Assembly: GCA_029204225.1 (NCBI GenBank)
Contig: CM055106.1
Span: 21,517,285 to 21,581,284 of the forward strand
DNA length: 64,000 nucleotides
Direction: 5' to 3'
Origin: Diphasiastrum complanatum
Lineage: Eukaryota; Streptophyta; Lycopodiopsida; Lycopodiales; Lycopodiaceae
Position 1 is the stretch's first letter; the number at the start of each line of letters is the position of its first letter. This document shows positions 34,058-45,435 of the stretch, piece by piece. The notes beneath the pieces are model-generated. The model did no database searches. It saw only the letters and a program-made list of their open reading frames with translations, and was not told the origin of the DNA. The position numbers and the translations under genes are program-made.

Positions 34058-35628
34058 TCAATATAGTATCTATCCTACCAATTTCAAATGGCTCAATATG
34101 GTTCATTCTGATGGTTTGTTGTGAGTCGCTATGATTCAGTACAATTTGTTATGACTTTAGAAGGTTCAGTATGGCTCCCAATCAATGCATGTCTAATCCG
34201 TGCATTAGCCATAGATATGATTGTTTTTGGCAAAGTAGGCTTACATTGTGCATAAAAAAATTTGCAAAAAATACCACCCAAAAAACCCATGAAAATCCTG
34301 TTTGTTGACACGCATATCAAAAAAGAAATCCGAAGTCACATTCCGGGTCAAAAACCCAAAACATGTTGCATCTCTGGTTTAGAAATACAAATTTAGCACC
34401 TATCTGGTTTAGAAATACAAATTTAGCACCTATCAACTACCCAATTCGAATGACAAAACTACTAGCCTATTTGACCAAAAATCAATGGACTGTCTCTCAT
34501 GAACTTTTCAGGCATTAAATTATCATGATGCACATTTTCCCACAGAGCTTTTAGCCCTATGACTTCGAAAGTACAAAAATATAATGACATAGCACATGCT
34601 TCATATTAAAGCGTGCATACAAATAAAAAACGTTATTGCATCCTTTCAAGGGTCCTCAAGCTCAATCACAAGAGAAACTCACTTCCATCTTGTTATAGAA
34701 TTGTAGACATGTCAGAGATAAGTAGCTTATGCTTGGTGTGGTGGACAGAAGGCCCAAGTCGAGGGCCCCCATGGAGGGCATTTGCTAAGGGCGGGAACCT
34801 GAGTCCAAGGCCTGACCATGGGAGAAGGAGGACTGAGACTTCGACCTTCCCTCATGTAAGCCCAAGTTTGAGTCTGTTCTATTTTGGCTTTGAGTATACT
34901 CATTTCTGATCAAGCGTCTATTTTGCTTTGTTAATCAGCTTCAGTTAATTGAGCATTTCACAAAAGGTTGTTCAATAAATGGCTGTCAACCTGAATCTTC
35001 AACAACTGGTCCCAATCAATCACGATTCACATTCAAAAGTGAATTTTTCTGTTTAAGGTGCAGCACAACCACAAAGAAAAACCAAGCAGTTGGAAATACA
35101 TTCTGGTCTCCCTGCACACCTGGCAAAAGAACCTAGTCAGTCCTACCTTATCCCATAAGCAGCATATGATGCTCACTTGGGATGAGAGAGCTTGGCTATG
35201 GGTCCACTTTCCCAAACGAATTACAAATGGAGTTGGGCACACCTAGGGTAGGTTTGGCGAAAATTGGTTCAAATTTGAAATGCCCCATAGTAGACGAGGA
35301 AATTAGAAAATGCCCAAGTTTTGGTGAACTCCAAAACCATAACACCTAAAATCTTAAAAATCCGGATTGCCCAAATGCCAGTCACTAGCACGCCGCAGCA
35401 ATGCGCTGCTACCTTCCAGTGCGAAATAACATCAAATTCTGCCTGGCCAGACGGCCAAATTCTAAAGGCATTTGTTTGCGGTCGAAGAACTGCTGTTTTC
35501 AATGGACATTGATTATTCTGCAAATGCTGAACCTGAGTTACCATTAGGGCAACCACGGGTAGGACTACTTGGCATTCATGATACTCCTTAGGAGCAGAAA
35601 GTAAACCCTAAACCACTTTATATAATAC
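34056..35628. other. No gene seen (first part of the bS21 intron)
   Basis: Includes a perfect 30-bp tandem duplication at 34373-34432 (unit TCTGGTTTAGAAATACAAAT...). Near the exon boundary lies a telo-box-like AAACCCTAAAC at 35603-35613. The frames at 34613-34909 and 35556-35269 show no domain. Confidence 0.5.
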
Positions 35629-36152
35629 CTGCTTCGGCGCTTCCTTAGAGCTTGCTTTTTGCGCTTAACTTTATCTTGAGGCGACTCAAAAAATCTGCGG
35701 CGACGACATTCTGGAATCACACCAGCCTGCATGACCGCTTTGCGAAACCGCCGCACCATCGAATCGGCCGATTCATCCTGCCCTACAGTGATCTGCGCAT
35801 TTACGGGTCGATTAAACCACATAATATTGGCATTGTGCAGCCCGGGATAGACAATCCCTCCAACAGCGGGGCTGAGGCCGGTGTTAGAAGCAGCTTCAAG
35901 TTCAGCTTCACCTTCTTGATCATTCCAAGACGAGAGCAAGGGACTGGTGACAGGAGCATGCGAAGAAGAAGGCAAAGGAAATTTTGCCCTTGAGATTATG
36001 CTATAACCAGAGCAACTGCTCTCGCTGCTGCTGCTGCTGCTAGTGCTGGTGATGGATTGAGTTCTGGGATGGAGAGGGAGAGAGGAGCGCGAGGAGAAGG
36101 AGAAGGAGAAGGGAGGAGCAAAGGGGCAGGAGAGAGGCAGAATGCACGCCAT
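35629..36152 (-). CDS. RPS21: Exon 1 of plastid ribosomal protein bS21
   Basis: ATG at 36152 in good context (GGCATGGCG). The first 80-90 residues are Ser/Pro-rich with few acidic residues, typical of a chloroplast transit peptide. Then comes the bS21 domain: VNAQITVGQDESADSMVRRF, QAGVIPECRRRRFFESP, and the basic helix KVKRKKQALRKRRS. bS21 binds the small ribosomal subunit near the mRNA exit and start-site region in chloroplasts. The open frame continues to 35565 but its last residues (RYYIKWFRVYF) are unlike bS21, and a donor CAG|GTATTA lies exactly where the basic helix ends, so coding stops at 35629. Joined with 17932-17824 the protein would be 210 residues. Confidence 0.88.
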
Positions 36153-36530
36153 GCCTAATCAAACAAACACAAAAGGAAAGAAGGAAAGATAAGCCCCTTC
36201 GAGAGAGAGAAAAAAAAAAAAAAAAAAAAGATAAGCCTCTCTATGTGCTCACAAAGCACAAATCACAAATCACTCTCTTTGCATTTATTGATGAAAACAT
36301 TTTAAGAACATTGACTAGTAACGCTTGCCTGCCCAACGGCGGGCAAATTCGAATGTGAGGGTGGAGGGCCCGTGCCCCTGCCCTACACCCTTCCCCAGCC
36401 CGTGTGCAGGAAATCGCGAGGGGGGCCGGTGGGGGCGGGAGGCGAGGCGGTTTCCGAGGCAGCTCACGCTACCCGTGAGAGCGTAATGGGCAGCGTGAGC
36501 TGTCCGGAAACCCAAATTTTTTAAGTATAT
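36153..36530 (-). promoter_or_regulatory. Upstream region of the bS21 gene
   Basis: On the coding (minus) strand a pyrimidine-rich tract (poly-T then CTCTCTCTC, about 36229-36198) precedes the ATG, like the Y-patch of plant core promoters. Further up is a CpG-rich block with an imperfect 20-bp inverted repeat (arms 36450-36470 and 36492-36511, sharing CAGCTCACGCT). No clear TATA box. Function is inferred from position only. Confidence 0.4.
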
Positions 36531-37401
36531 ATAGATGATGAAGAAATATAAGTTCCTAGAAGGAATCTACGATTAGAGGAGCTTGTACTACGACGTAAAA
36601 ATATTTTTCCTTTGTTATTTAGTGGCACCTCCTGTTTGCGTAACGCCCCGCAAATCTAGGATGCGTTCTCATGGTTTTCAGCCATTATATTTTCATCACT
36701 AGATACTTCTTTTTACCACAATAGTGTTTTACCACTAGTTTTTTTACGGCAGTATTTTTTTTACCATAGATTTTTCTTATGCAATTTTTCACTGTGATTT
36801 TTTTCACCATAGATTTTCAACGTACGATCTTTTAACCATACACTATTTTGCACATAATTTTTGCTCACACAAGCTGCAAACTTGAGAAAACGTTTTGAAT
36901 TGAAGTTCATTTGAGCTGTAAATGTGATGCTCCTTGAGTTGTAAAAAATATTAGGATAGGAGGATAAAAATATTAGGATTTATTTACGTTAGGTGGTGCA
37001 TTCATTTTCGTGCATCCATAGTAGATAAAATCTAATTTAGATATTATATCTGGAAATACGCATTGATATTCAGATAACTAGCCTCTGATAGCATGTTGAA
37101 AAATAAGTTATGCATTAGTCGAATAACTAAATTTTGACAGTGAATTGTCGACTGAATAGTCGATAGTAGTAGCGATAGTTAATGTGATAACAAAACCAAC
37201 TCACTACTATCACAAGTAAAGTAAAGCTACACTATCATTCACAAGTGTGAAAAATGAATGATGATTAGATCATTATGCCAAATCAGAAACTTTAGATCAT
37301 AATAAGCGGGAATAATAGAAACAATAAAACAAAATATAAGTAGCAAAAGTAATCTATATAGAACATGGTGGATTACAACTGCTTGATGCTTATGTTATTT
37401 G
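36531..37401. other. No gene seen
   Basis: AT-rich sequence. The part 36700-36870 has loose repeats of TTTTTCACCATAGATTTT-like words. Nothing coding. Confidence 0.5.
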
Positions 37402-38108
37402 CGAATTTCGCACGTGTGGAATGCTCACTACATGTGATTTAGATCTTCTAAGGTGTGTGGATGCACAATGATCAAGATTACATTGAGATTCAAGATCTAT
37501 CTTACTCTCAATGGCAAAAACACACTACTACATGCATTAACTCACTTCCAAAGTACATACACGTGTGGGAAGTGTTCCAAAATAAATATTAAGTACAAAA
37601 ATAGCCAGCTCTCCGGTAGAGAGAGAATGCAAGAAAACACTTAGTCTCAAAATCTCACTTGAACTCAAAATCACATAACATAGAATGAGAAGTACAATGA
37701 TACTAGTAGATCCACGAGCTAATCCTAACTCAAACATGATTGGACCTCATATTTACAACCTCTTAATCCTATTGGACCATTGATGCATCTACCTCTTGAT
37801 TCTAATGGTCCATTCACAAGCATATCTCAAATCCTATTGGACCATTGATGCTTCCACCTCTAAATTCTATTGGACCTCTTGAACTTTGATTTGTCACTCA
37901 TCAAACTAAATCAAACCACTTGTCAACAATCTAGCTCGAGTTTCACCTCCTACACTAGTTTGGCTCAATAGAGGCATTACATGTGGATTTGACCAATTTG
38001 CCATCTATGCCAATTTTGATCCTATCAATATTTTACACCAAGATGCTTGACATAGAAAAATGTAAGACCCCTACAACTAACATAGATAACCTTTTTTCAT
38101 TTTTCACA
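37402..38108 (-). repeat. 3' LTR of the split copia element
   Basis: It starts on the minus strand TGTGAAAAATG after the polypurine tract TTTTTAGGAGGAG. About 707 bp, alignable with 54639-55383 throughout. Confidence 0.88.
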
Positions 38109-39610
38109 CTCCTCCTAAAAAGTTATCTATTGAAGATTAAGCATTGATCTTGATAATACTCCAAGATTAGATCTATGCTTGATGAAGGCACTCTTGCTCA
38201 AAGGCTTGGTGAGTAGACCGGCAATACAAGAGGATGTATTGACATGCTCCAAAAAGAATTCTCCTCCAATAAGCTTTTCTCTCACAAAGTGGTGTGCCAC
38301 TTCTATGTGCTTGCTTCTTGCATGAAATATGGGATTATTGGCAAGAGCTTGGGCTGAGATATTGTCACATTTGATCATTGGAAGATCATCTTCCTTGATG
38401 CACTTTAGCTCCAATAACAATCTCTTGATCCAAAGCACTTCTTTGGTAGTTGTGGTGAGTGCTTTGTACTCGGCCTCACATGAAGAAAGGGATATAGTAC
38501 CTTGCTTTTTGGAAAGCCCAATTATTAGATTGCCTCCAGTGTATGCACTAATGGACTTTCGATAAATCTTATCACTTGCAAAATCCGCATCCGAGTAGCC
38601 AACATTGGGTAAATCTTCACTTTTATAAAGTAGACCATAATCACAAGATGAAGATATATACCTTAGAATCGTCTTGGCCATCTTCCAATGATGGATCTTG
38701 GGATCTTGCATAAATTGACTCAACTTGTGCACACAAAAGCTCAAGTCGGCGGGCCTAGTGATTGTAAGCCAGATTAAGGTGCCTATAAGACTCGTAAAAA
38801 GTATGATGTCCTCAAATGATCTTTCATCACCTTTATTAGGATCTTTCACAATTTGCTCCATTAGAGTATCTATGCTCTTAGAATTTTCCATATGGAAATT
38901 TTTAACATAGAAAGAGCATATCTAGATTGACATATAAAAACATAATCTTCATGAAAGTCAATCTCTAGGCCTAGAATGTAATGGATCTCTCCTAGGTCTT
39001 GCATTTTAAACTCACTTCCAAGTGCTAGCTTAGTTTCATTAACTAGCTTGATACAACTTCCACAAAGAATAATGTCATCAACATAGATTACAAGAATGAC
39101 AATATTAATATCAACAAACTTTAGATACATGGAAGGATCATAGTCACTAAGGACAAATCCTAGTGAGATAAGAAAAGAGTTGAGTCTTGAATACCATGAT
39201 CTTGGTGCTTACTTTAGTCCATAAAGACTTTTGTACAACAAGCACACTTTGGACTCATCCTTGATGAATCTTTGAGGTTGTTCCATATAAATCTCCTCCT
39301 CAAGATAACCATTTAAAAAAGAATTGGATACATCTAATTGGAACACCTTCCATTTGAAAAAACAAGCAAGAGAGATAAGAATTCTTATTGTCACCATCTT
39401 TGCAACGAGTGCAAAGGTCTCCTCATAGTCAAGGCCATGGATTTGAGCAAATCCTTTAACACATAATCTTGCCTTGAACTTGTTGATGGTGCCATCATGA
39501 TTGTGTTTGATTCGAAATACCCACTTGCATCCAATCACATGCTTGTTGGATGGTGGATCCAAAAGCTCCCAAGTATTGTTAGTGATCAATGCATCATACT
39601 CTTGCTTCAT
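38109..39610 (-). pseudogene. Copia RT and RNase H
   Basis: RT: WELLDPPSNKHVIGCKWVFR, KVFQLDVSNSFLNG, VCLLYKSLYGLK, then catalytic IYVDDIILCGS (near 39085) and MQDLGEIHYILGLEI. RNase H: GYSDADFASD, SSCEAEYKALTT, IKCDNISAQALANNP, FHARSKHIEVAHHF, LLTKPLSKSAF. Stops and frame changes separate the three open stretches (39610-39209, 39130-38870, 38891-38127). The catalytic YVDD is kept. Confidence 0.88.
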
Positions 39611-40350
39611 TCATCATACCACTCCTTGGTATTAAGTGCCTCTTGAACATTCTTTGGCTCTTCATAAGAAACAAAAAAAGCATAGTTAGTGGATCAAGAT
39701 CCACTTGCTTGCCTTTATCAACATATGAGAGCCTCTTAGGCTCGGATCTCTCTCTCATAGATCTTCTTGGTGAAAAAATCCGAGGAGACTCCTCTTCAAT
39801 TCTCAACCCCATCTCATCATAATTGTCTTCAATAGCAATAGTTGGTGATGCATCTAGAGATGCTTTGATCTCGGCCCCTTCCGAATTAGATTTTTTCTCT
39901 TCATGGAAAATAACATCTCTACTCTCAATCAAAATAGAGGTAGAAATAATAAAGACTCTATAGGCCTTTTTGGTGGATGAATATCCAACCATGATCCCTT
40001 TGCATGAAGTAGGATCATCTTTCTTCCTTGTTTCCAAGGGAAGATGGACAAAACATATGCATCCAACAACTCTAAGGTGATCAACCTTAGGCTTCTTCAT
40101 AAATAAGATCTCCTATGGTGACTTTCCTCCAAGAGCAATATGAGGGAGTCTATTGCAAAGATAATTTGCACAGCTTATAATTTCTCCCAAAATGTCTTTT
40201 GGCAAAGATGCCTCAATCCTTATGGCTTTGGCACATTCACATAAGGATATATTCTTTCTCTCGACCACTCCATTTTGAGATGGAGAGTAGGCACAAGAGA
40301 ACTCCCTTTTGATGCCTTCAAGCTCACAATAGTCATGGAATTTATTGGAG
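39594..40350 (-). pseudogene. Copia integrase, C-terminal part
   Basis: From the junction: KFHDYCELEGIKREFSCAY, SQNGVVERKN (third catalytic residue, Glu), then HLRVVGCICFVHLP, KGIMVGYSSTKKAYRVF and SRDVIFHEE. The two catalytic Asp motifs and the zinc finger are missing, deleted at the junction with the gypsy LTR at 40351. A stop splits the segment near 40107 and a frameshift follows near 39620. Confidence 0.85.
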
Positions 40351-40984
40351 ATGTTATATGTACGAGTGGTTTATGGTGATTTGCTCTATAAGTGATTGAA
40401 TTTGTTTGCTGCTTACTATTTTCCTAGAGTCTGCATAGATTATGTAAGCTCTATCTCTTTCAAGTAAATGATGAATGTGTGATAAAGATTGATTGACGGC
40501 CTATTGAGATAGTTCAAATCCAAACCATATCGCAGCATACAACTAAATGATTCATAACAATACAATTGTGCTTTCGGTCAGTTAATGAGAAGTAGGATGA
40601 GAGGGGATGTTTGATTCTCCAAGTCATTTTGCAGGTTGCTTAGCTACTGAGTCAGAACTGGAGGAAGTATAATCTTGGAACTTGTGGTTAATCAAAACGT
40701 ATGTGTAGTCGACTGTTAGCCACTCAATCCAACTATGGTCATGCATGGCAATGTATGGGAGAGAACTAACATCAATAAATTGTTAGAATTTGCGAGATCA
40801 TTGTTTAAAACTGAAAAGGTAGTACTGGCTGCCTGAATTAAATATCCTTTGATAACCAGTTAACTATCTTTTACGTAGAATGACAATTTCCATGAGTATA
40901 ATGACATTAATTCTATCTTTATGGAGAACAACATCTTATATACTACATTAAATACCTTAAAACGTAATTTGGTGTGTAACGACA
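40351..40984 (+). repeat. 5' LTR, truncated at its start
   Basis: It matches 48150-48773 closely (TATATGTACRAGTGGTTTATGG onward) and ends TAACGACA. About 285 bp of U3 present in the 3' LTR are missing. Confidence 0.88.
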
Positions 40985-42145
40985 TATGTCGAATTTTTGC
41001 ACTGTTGTCGAGGAGAATGAGATAATAACCCGTGGGAATTATTATTCTGTGGTTCAAGGAATATGATTCAAGATGTCCAGAGAGAATTTTCTAAGAAGCA
41101 TTCAAGACAGAGATTCGCTTAGACTATTCCTTGGATAGGTTGGCTACTTTAGGAGATTTATTTCCTTACTTGAACAAGAAATTTTGATCTTGTAAATTGA
41201 AGGAGAATTTTGTTGGACTGGGCGTCACGAGACTTTTTATCAAAATATTGTCAAAGCAATTGAGAATTATGCATATCCATGAAACAAGCGTGTTGCAATA
41301 TAAACAAAAGTAATATTTGAATTCAAAGATGCATTAATATCATAGCTTTCTCTAATACAATACTGTGCAAAACTTCTACATCAAACGAGCTCCGTAATAC
41401 AGAGACAATCAAGTTGAACACGTATAAACCCATGCATAATATTAACAACATTGTCAATAATTTGAATGTTGGAAGATTGCGAACCAGCGGATTATTGTAT
41501 TCTCTTGAACCAAGTTGTTTTGGTTCTGCTTCTTTAGAAGAAATACCTTCCATATTGGAAAAGTAATTAGCAAGAGGAGAATCTTCAAAGGTAATGCTAG
41601 AGTCTTCATCAACAACAAACAACATTATTACCCATCTTCGGATCACACGTCTACTTCTGATTACGCCATAATCAGCCATTCTAATAGAAACAGAAGAGTG
41701 AGCACTATAAGCGAAAGATTGAGATTGAAATGCCTAAGGTATTGGTGATTCGCGGATCAATTGATGGATTTATAAGAAAAAAGTTTACTGATTAAAAGAT
41801 AATCCTAGAAGGATTTAAATCATGCAATCAGTCTTTCTAACAAGATTGTAATATATCTCAAAAGATGTGAGCAATCAAGAGATGAAAATACCACTGGTCT
41901 ATACGTAATTGTTGACGCACGCGATTGTGTGAAGGGAGGATTACCATTTTCCCAAGTGCTGAATTTCTTTGGATCAATTTTTGTTAAGAATCGTGAATCA
42001 AAAATATTCGACCAGATCCGATCGAACTTGTCTAGAGATATTCAATTTCAAACCCATAGAAAAATAAAATTGTAAAATCAATTTTTGATCTTATAAATGT
42101 TAAAATTATAAAAATCGATCTTTTTGTACTTTTATCTCCGAAGAC
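40985..42145. other. Gypsy leader with an antisense ORF
   Basis: The PBS remnant begins near 40998. On the minus strand a 118-codon ATG-to-TGA frame (41679-41323) includes a hydrophobic segment near residues 72-95 (FKLLTMLLILCMGLYVFNLI), which could cross a membrane. No family recognised. On the plus strand no gag-like frame is seen before about 42146. Confidence 0.4.
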
Positions 42146-43165
42146 CAATATTGGAGAGAAAAGACAGAGAAAGGAACGAGAAGAAAGACGAAAGCGTAAA
42201 GAACATGAACGGGAATTAGACTGGGATAGCAGCACTGGTCGAAGAAAGAGGCTTGATTACAAGGAATTTTCTATATCAGAAAGTGAATCGAAAAAAAAAA
42301 ATCACCCAGTCCACCCTCTGATCGGGACAACAGAGATAAAGAAGATATGGTTGATCTAGGACTGTCTTCTTCCAAAATCCAGTACAACTATTTTAAGGGG
42401 AAAGCCTCAGAAGATGCAAATAGTTATGTGTCTCAATTTGAGTCTATTGCAGCAAGCAATAGAGAAAGTTTAGATGCTGACAAACTAAGAATATTTCTCA
42501 GACTTTTCAGAAAAGAAGCCAAAACATGGTTCAGTCAAATCGAACCTGATCTGATAACAACTTGGGGAGATTTAAAAATCCAATTCCTGAAGCAATTCAG
42601 AGAAATTGGCTATTCAACACGAATACTTGCCCATTCAATCAAGCCAAAAGAAAAAGAATCTCTAAGGAAGTATACTTGAAGGGTCAAGAAACTAATTGGT
42701 CAACTGACTGGAGTATATCCGGTAGCCATGAAGATCAAATGGTTTTTGAGGGGATTATCCAAAAGGATAGATCGATATTGTAGGCAAGGACCTATTGAAA
42801 GCCTCGAGCATGTCATTGCTACGACAGAGAATCATGAGACTTTTCGGATATCGAGAAGTCGAAGGTCGAAGAAAGAGCTTATTAAAAAGAAAAAACATAT
42901 ATATTCTTCAGGCGACCAAGAATCGGATTCTGAATCGGAGACTAGCTCATCATTGAGTTCTAGTTCAGATTCAGAAAGTTCGAGTGAAGATGAATGCCCA
43001 AGGAGAACTTCAAAATGTCATAAGACACGAACCAAAGATCGAAAAAGAATGGAAGATCCAAGTGAGCCCCCGAATAGGGAGGCACATGGGAAAAACAACA
43101 TAAAAGCTACTATGGGAATGATCGCCATAGACGAAGTTCGAAGAATACTTGAGCAGGGAAAATAA
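42146..43165 (+). pseudogene. Gypsy gag
   Basis: A very basic N-terminus (RQRKERERRKRKEHERELD) is followed by a poly-A run near 42290-42300 where the frame slips. The capsid core is YFKGKASEDANSYVSQFESI, KEAKTWFSQIEPDLITTWGD, QFLKQFREIGYS and WFLRGLSKRIDRYC, interrupted by a stop at 42677-42679 with a frame change. The C-terminus is Ser/Asp/Glu-rich (SDSESETSSSLSSSSDSESS). No zink knuckle is seen; by comparison with the copy at 62 kb the knuckle region and protease should follow but are absent. Confidence 0.8.
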
Positions 43166-43669
43166 GTGAATATTTCGGTCTGCTTATCCAAATTCGATGG
43201 AAGCTTAAATTATCAGATATTAAAGGAATTTATCGACGTTTTTGCCTGGGATTTAAAAGATTTAAAAAGTATGTCTAGTAAATTTGGAGAGCACCGAATT
43301 GATTTAAAGACAGATGGCAGTATAGATTGAATCCTAAATATTTCCTAATGGTGAAAGAAGAATTAGATAAGTCTTGTGAAGCCGGAATAATTTATCCAGT
43401 TCTAAGTAGTGAATGGGTATCACCCATTGTGGTGGTTCCAAAGAAGAAAACTGGTAAAATCCGAGTTTGTCAAGATTCCAGAAAATTAAATGCGGCAACG
43501 AAGAAGGATTATCATCCTTTACCATTTACGGATATTATATTGGACAAAGTTGCTGGTTATGAAAGATATAGTTCTTTGGATGATTTTTCTGGTTATTATC
43601 AAGTTCAAATCAGACCAGAAGATCGAAGTAAAATGACCTTTACAACGGATTGGGGTACCTATGCGTACA
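43166..43669 (+). pseudogene. Gypsy RT, first half
   Basis: After a spacer (ILKEFIDVFAWDLKDLK, EHRIDLKTDG) RT starts NPKYFLMVKEELDKSCEAG and goes on WVSPIVVVPKKKTGKIRVC, KLNAATKKDYHPLPF and LDDFSGYYQVQIRPEDRSK up to TTDWGTYAYT. It is interrupted by the fold-back element at 43670 and resumes at 44413. Confidence 0.88.
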
Positions 43670-44412
43670 CATTAGAGAAAATTTGAGCACAAAAGAGGCC
43701 TTTCAAAAAAAAAAAATTCTCAAAAGTTTCTTCCACATGGTCCAATGAAAACATTCAAATTTGAAATCTACGTAACGTAGCTCCTTCAAATTGATTTTTC
43801 TTTTCTTTTTAAAAGACCTGTAATTTTGCATCAGGGGCAGCCCGTAAATAAGCCATTTTATTTGTAGTATAGTATGGAACTCAGCAAAAAAATAGTGTAA
43901 CTTTTGAACGACAACTCGGATTGAGACGATTATGGTGCCATTATAAAGCCCTCGACGAGAGCTTTTCAATGACATCCAACATGACCCAGTTCCAAACTAT
44001 GGTGAAGAAATTATGGCTAGTCAAAGATTCGGTCAGTCAACACTCAGTCAAACTGGTCAACTGCGCTTGAAAGAGATATCGGGCTGACCAAGTGTTGACT
44101 GACCAAAACTTTGACTAGCCATAACTTCTTCACCATAGTTTGGAACTGGGTCATGTTGGGTGTCGTTGAAAAGCTCTCGTCGAGGGCTTTCTGATGGCAT
44201 CGTAATCGTCTCAATCTAAGTTGTTGTTTAAAAGTTATGATTTTTTTCAGCCACAGACTATATTATGCACATAATAGCTAACCATCGAAGACTGTGTGGG
44301 CAGGACTGCGGGCAGAATAAGATTTTATTTCAGTATTGTACATTGCCAAAAAATTGTCATCGTACATGGCAATTCTTATAGGGCCCTTTCCAAGGCCAAA
44401 TTTTCTCTAATG
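43670..44412. mobile_element. Fold-back/MITE-like element inserted in RT
   Basis: Ends are inverted: CATTAGAGAAAATTTG (43670-43685) and CAAATTTTCTCTAATG (44397-44412), with weaker similarity for about 20 bp more. Inside, two inverted arms of about 155-163 bp (43881-44043 and 44092-44252) match at roughly 90 percent by eye around a 48-bp spacer. It encodes nothing. TA lies at both ends (position 3-4 of the repeats), so a TA duplication is possible but not proved. Confidence 0.85.
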
Positions 44413-45435
44413 ATAAAATGCCATTTGGACTTTGCAATGCACCTGTTATGTTTCAAAGAATGATGACAATAATATTCCAAGACTTTTTGAGAAAATTTCT
44501 TGAAATATTTATAGATAATTTCTGTATTTTTAGTTTGCATAAAGAACATTTGGAGAAACTCCAACAAACATTACAAAGATATAGGAAAACATCTATATCC
44601 TTACATCCTGAGAAAAGCTATTTTGGGATGACTGAAGGTATTCTGTTGGGCCATTGAATATCAGAACGAGGTATTGAAGTTGATTAGGACAAGGTCAAAG
44701 TAATTGATGCACTCTGACCCTCGACCAATCTAAGGGAGTTAAGAGGTTTTCTTGGCCATTTGGGCTATTGTCAAAGGTTTGTGCGAGATTATACTATGAT
44801 AGTAGCCCCTTTGAATAAGTTGCTAAAGAAACATGTTGTATATGAATGGAGTACAGATCGTTAGAAGTCTTTTGAAGGACTGAAATCTAAGTTGAGGACT
44901 GCTCCCATCTACAACCCCCCGATTGGACTAGGAAATTCCATGTCTATGTGGACACTTCTTCCTTTGCTATTGGAAGCATTCTAAGTCAGAAAACTGATGA
45001 AAAGAAAGATTATCCTATATATTATGCAAGTAGACAATTATCTGCATCAGAAAAGAATTACTCTGCTACTGAGAGAGAGACAATGAGAATAATATATTCA
45101 GTAAAAAAATTTGACATTATTTATTAAATTATGCCTTTACATTTTATGTCGACCATTATGCAATAAAATATCTGGTTAATAAACCAGATTTATTAGGTCG
45201 AATAGCTCGATGGATTCTTCTACTATTAGAATGCGATTATATAGTGGAAATCCGACCTGACAAACACCATGCAAATGCAGATTGCTTGTCGAGATTGGAA
45301 ACAACTGAATCCAAGAATCCAATATTGGATAATCTATCTGATAAAGAGTCAATGTTGATAAATATCGAAAATTCTATATATGGTGATATCATTCAATATT
45401 TGCAAACATTGTTATATCCAGAAGGAATGACCTGA
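44413..45435 (+). pseudogene. Gypsy RT, second half, and RNase H
   Basis: MPFGLCNAPVMFQRMM resumes RT. The catalytic region reads IFIDNFCIFS, so the usual DD is DN. Then LHPEKSYFGM, LRELRGFLGHLGYCQRFVRD, and RNase H: FHVYVDTSSFAIGSIL, YYASRQLSASEKNYSATERE, VDHYAIKYLVNKPDLLGRIA, DKHHANADCLSRL. Several stops and shifts. Confidence 0.85.

Larger units (their letters stand above)
17933..35628 (-). other. Inferred giant intron of the bS21 gene (about 17.7 kb)
   Basis: The donor is CAG|GTATTA at 35629/35628 and the acceptor TTGCAG|A at 17933/17932. The space between contains transposable elements of both orientations, microsatellites and gene scraps but no other clear host gene. Long introns swollen by LTR elements are known from large plant genomes. 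If the two exons belong to different genes, this interval is intergenic instead. Confidence 0.55.

Noticed and set aside
33837-34106. Open frames of Ser-Leu and Tyr-Ile repeats
   Set aside because: Translations of TA and GA microsatellites.
35269-35628. Continuation of the bS21 frame past 35629 and the 95-codon frame after it
   Set aside because: Residues after the basic helix (YYIKWFRVYFLL) do not resemble bS21 and start exactly at a GT donor.
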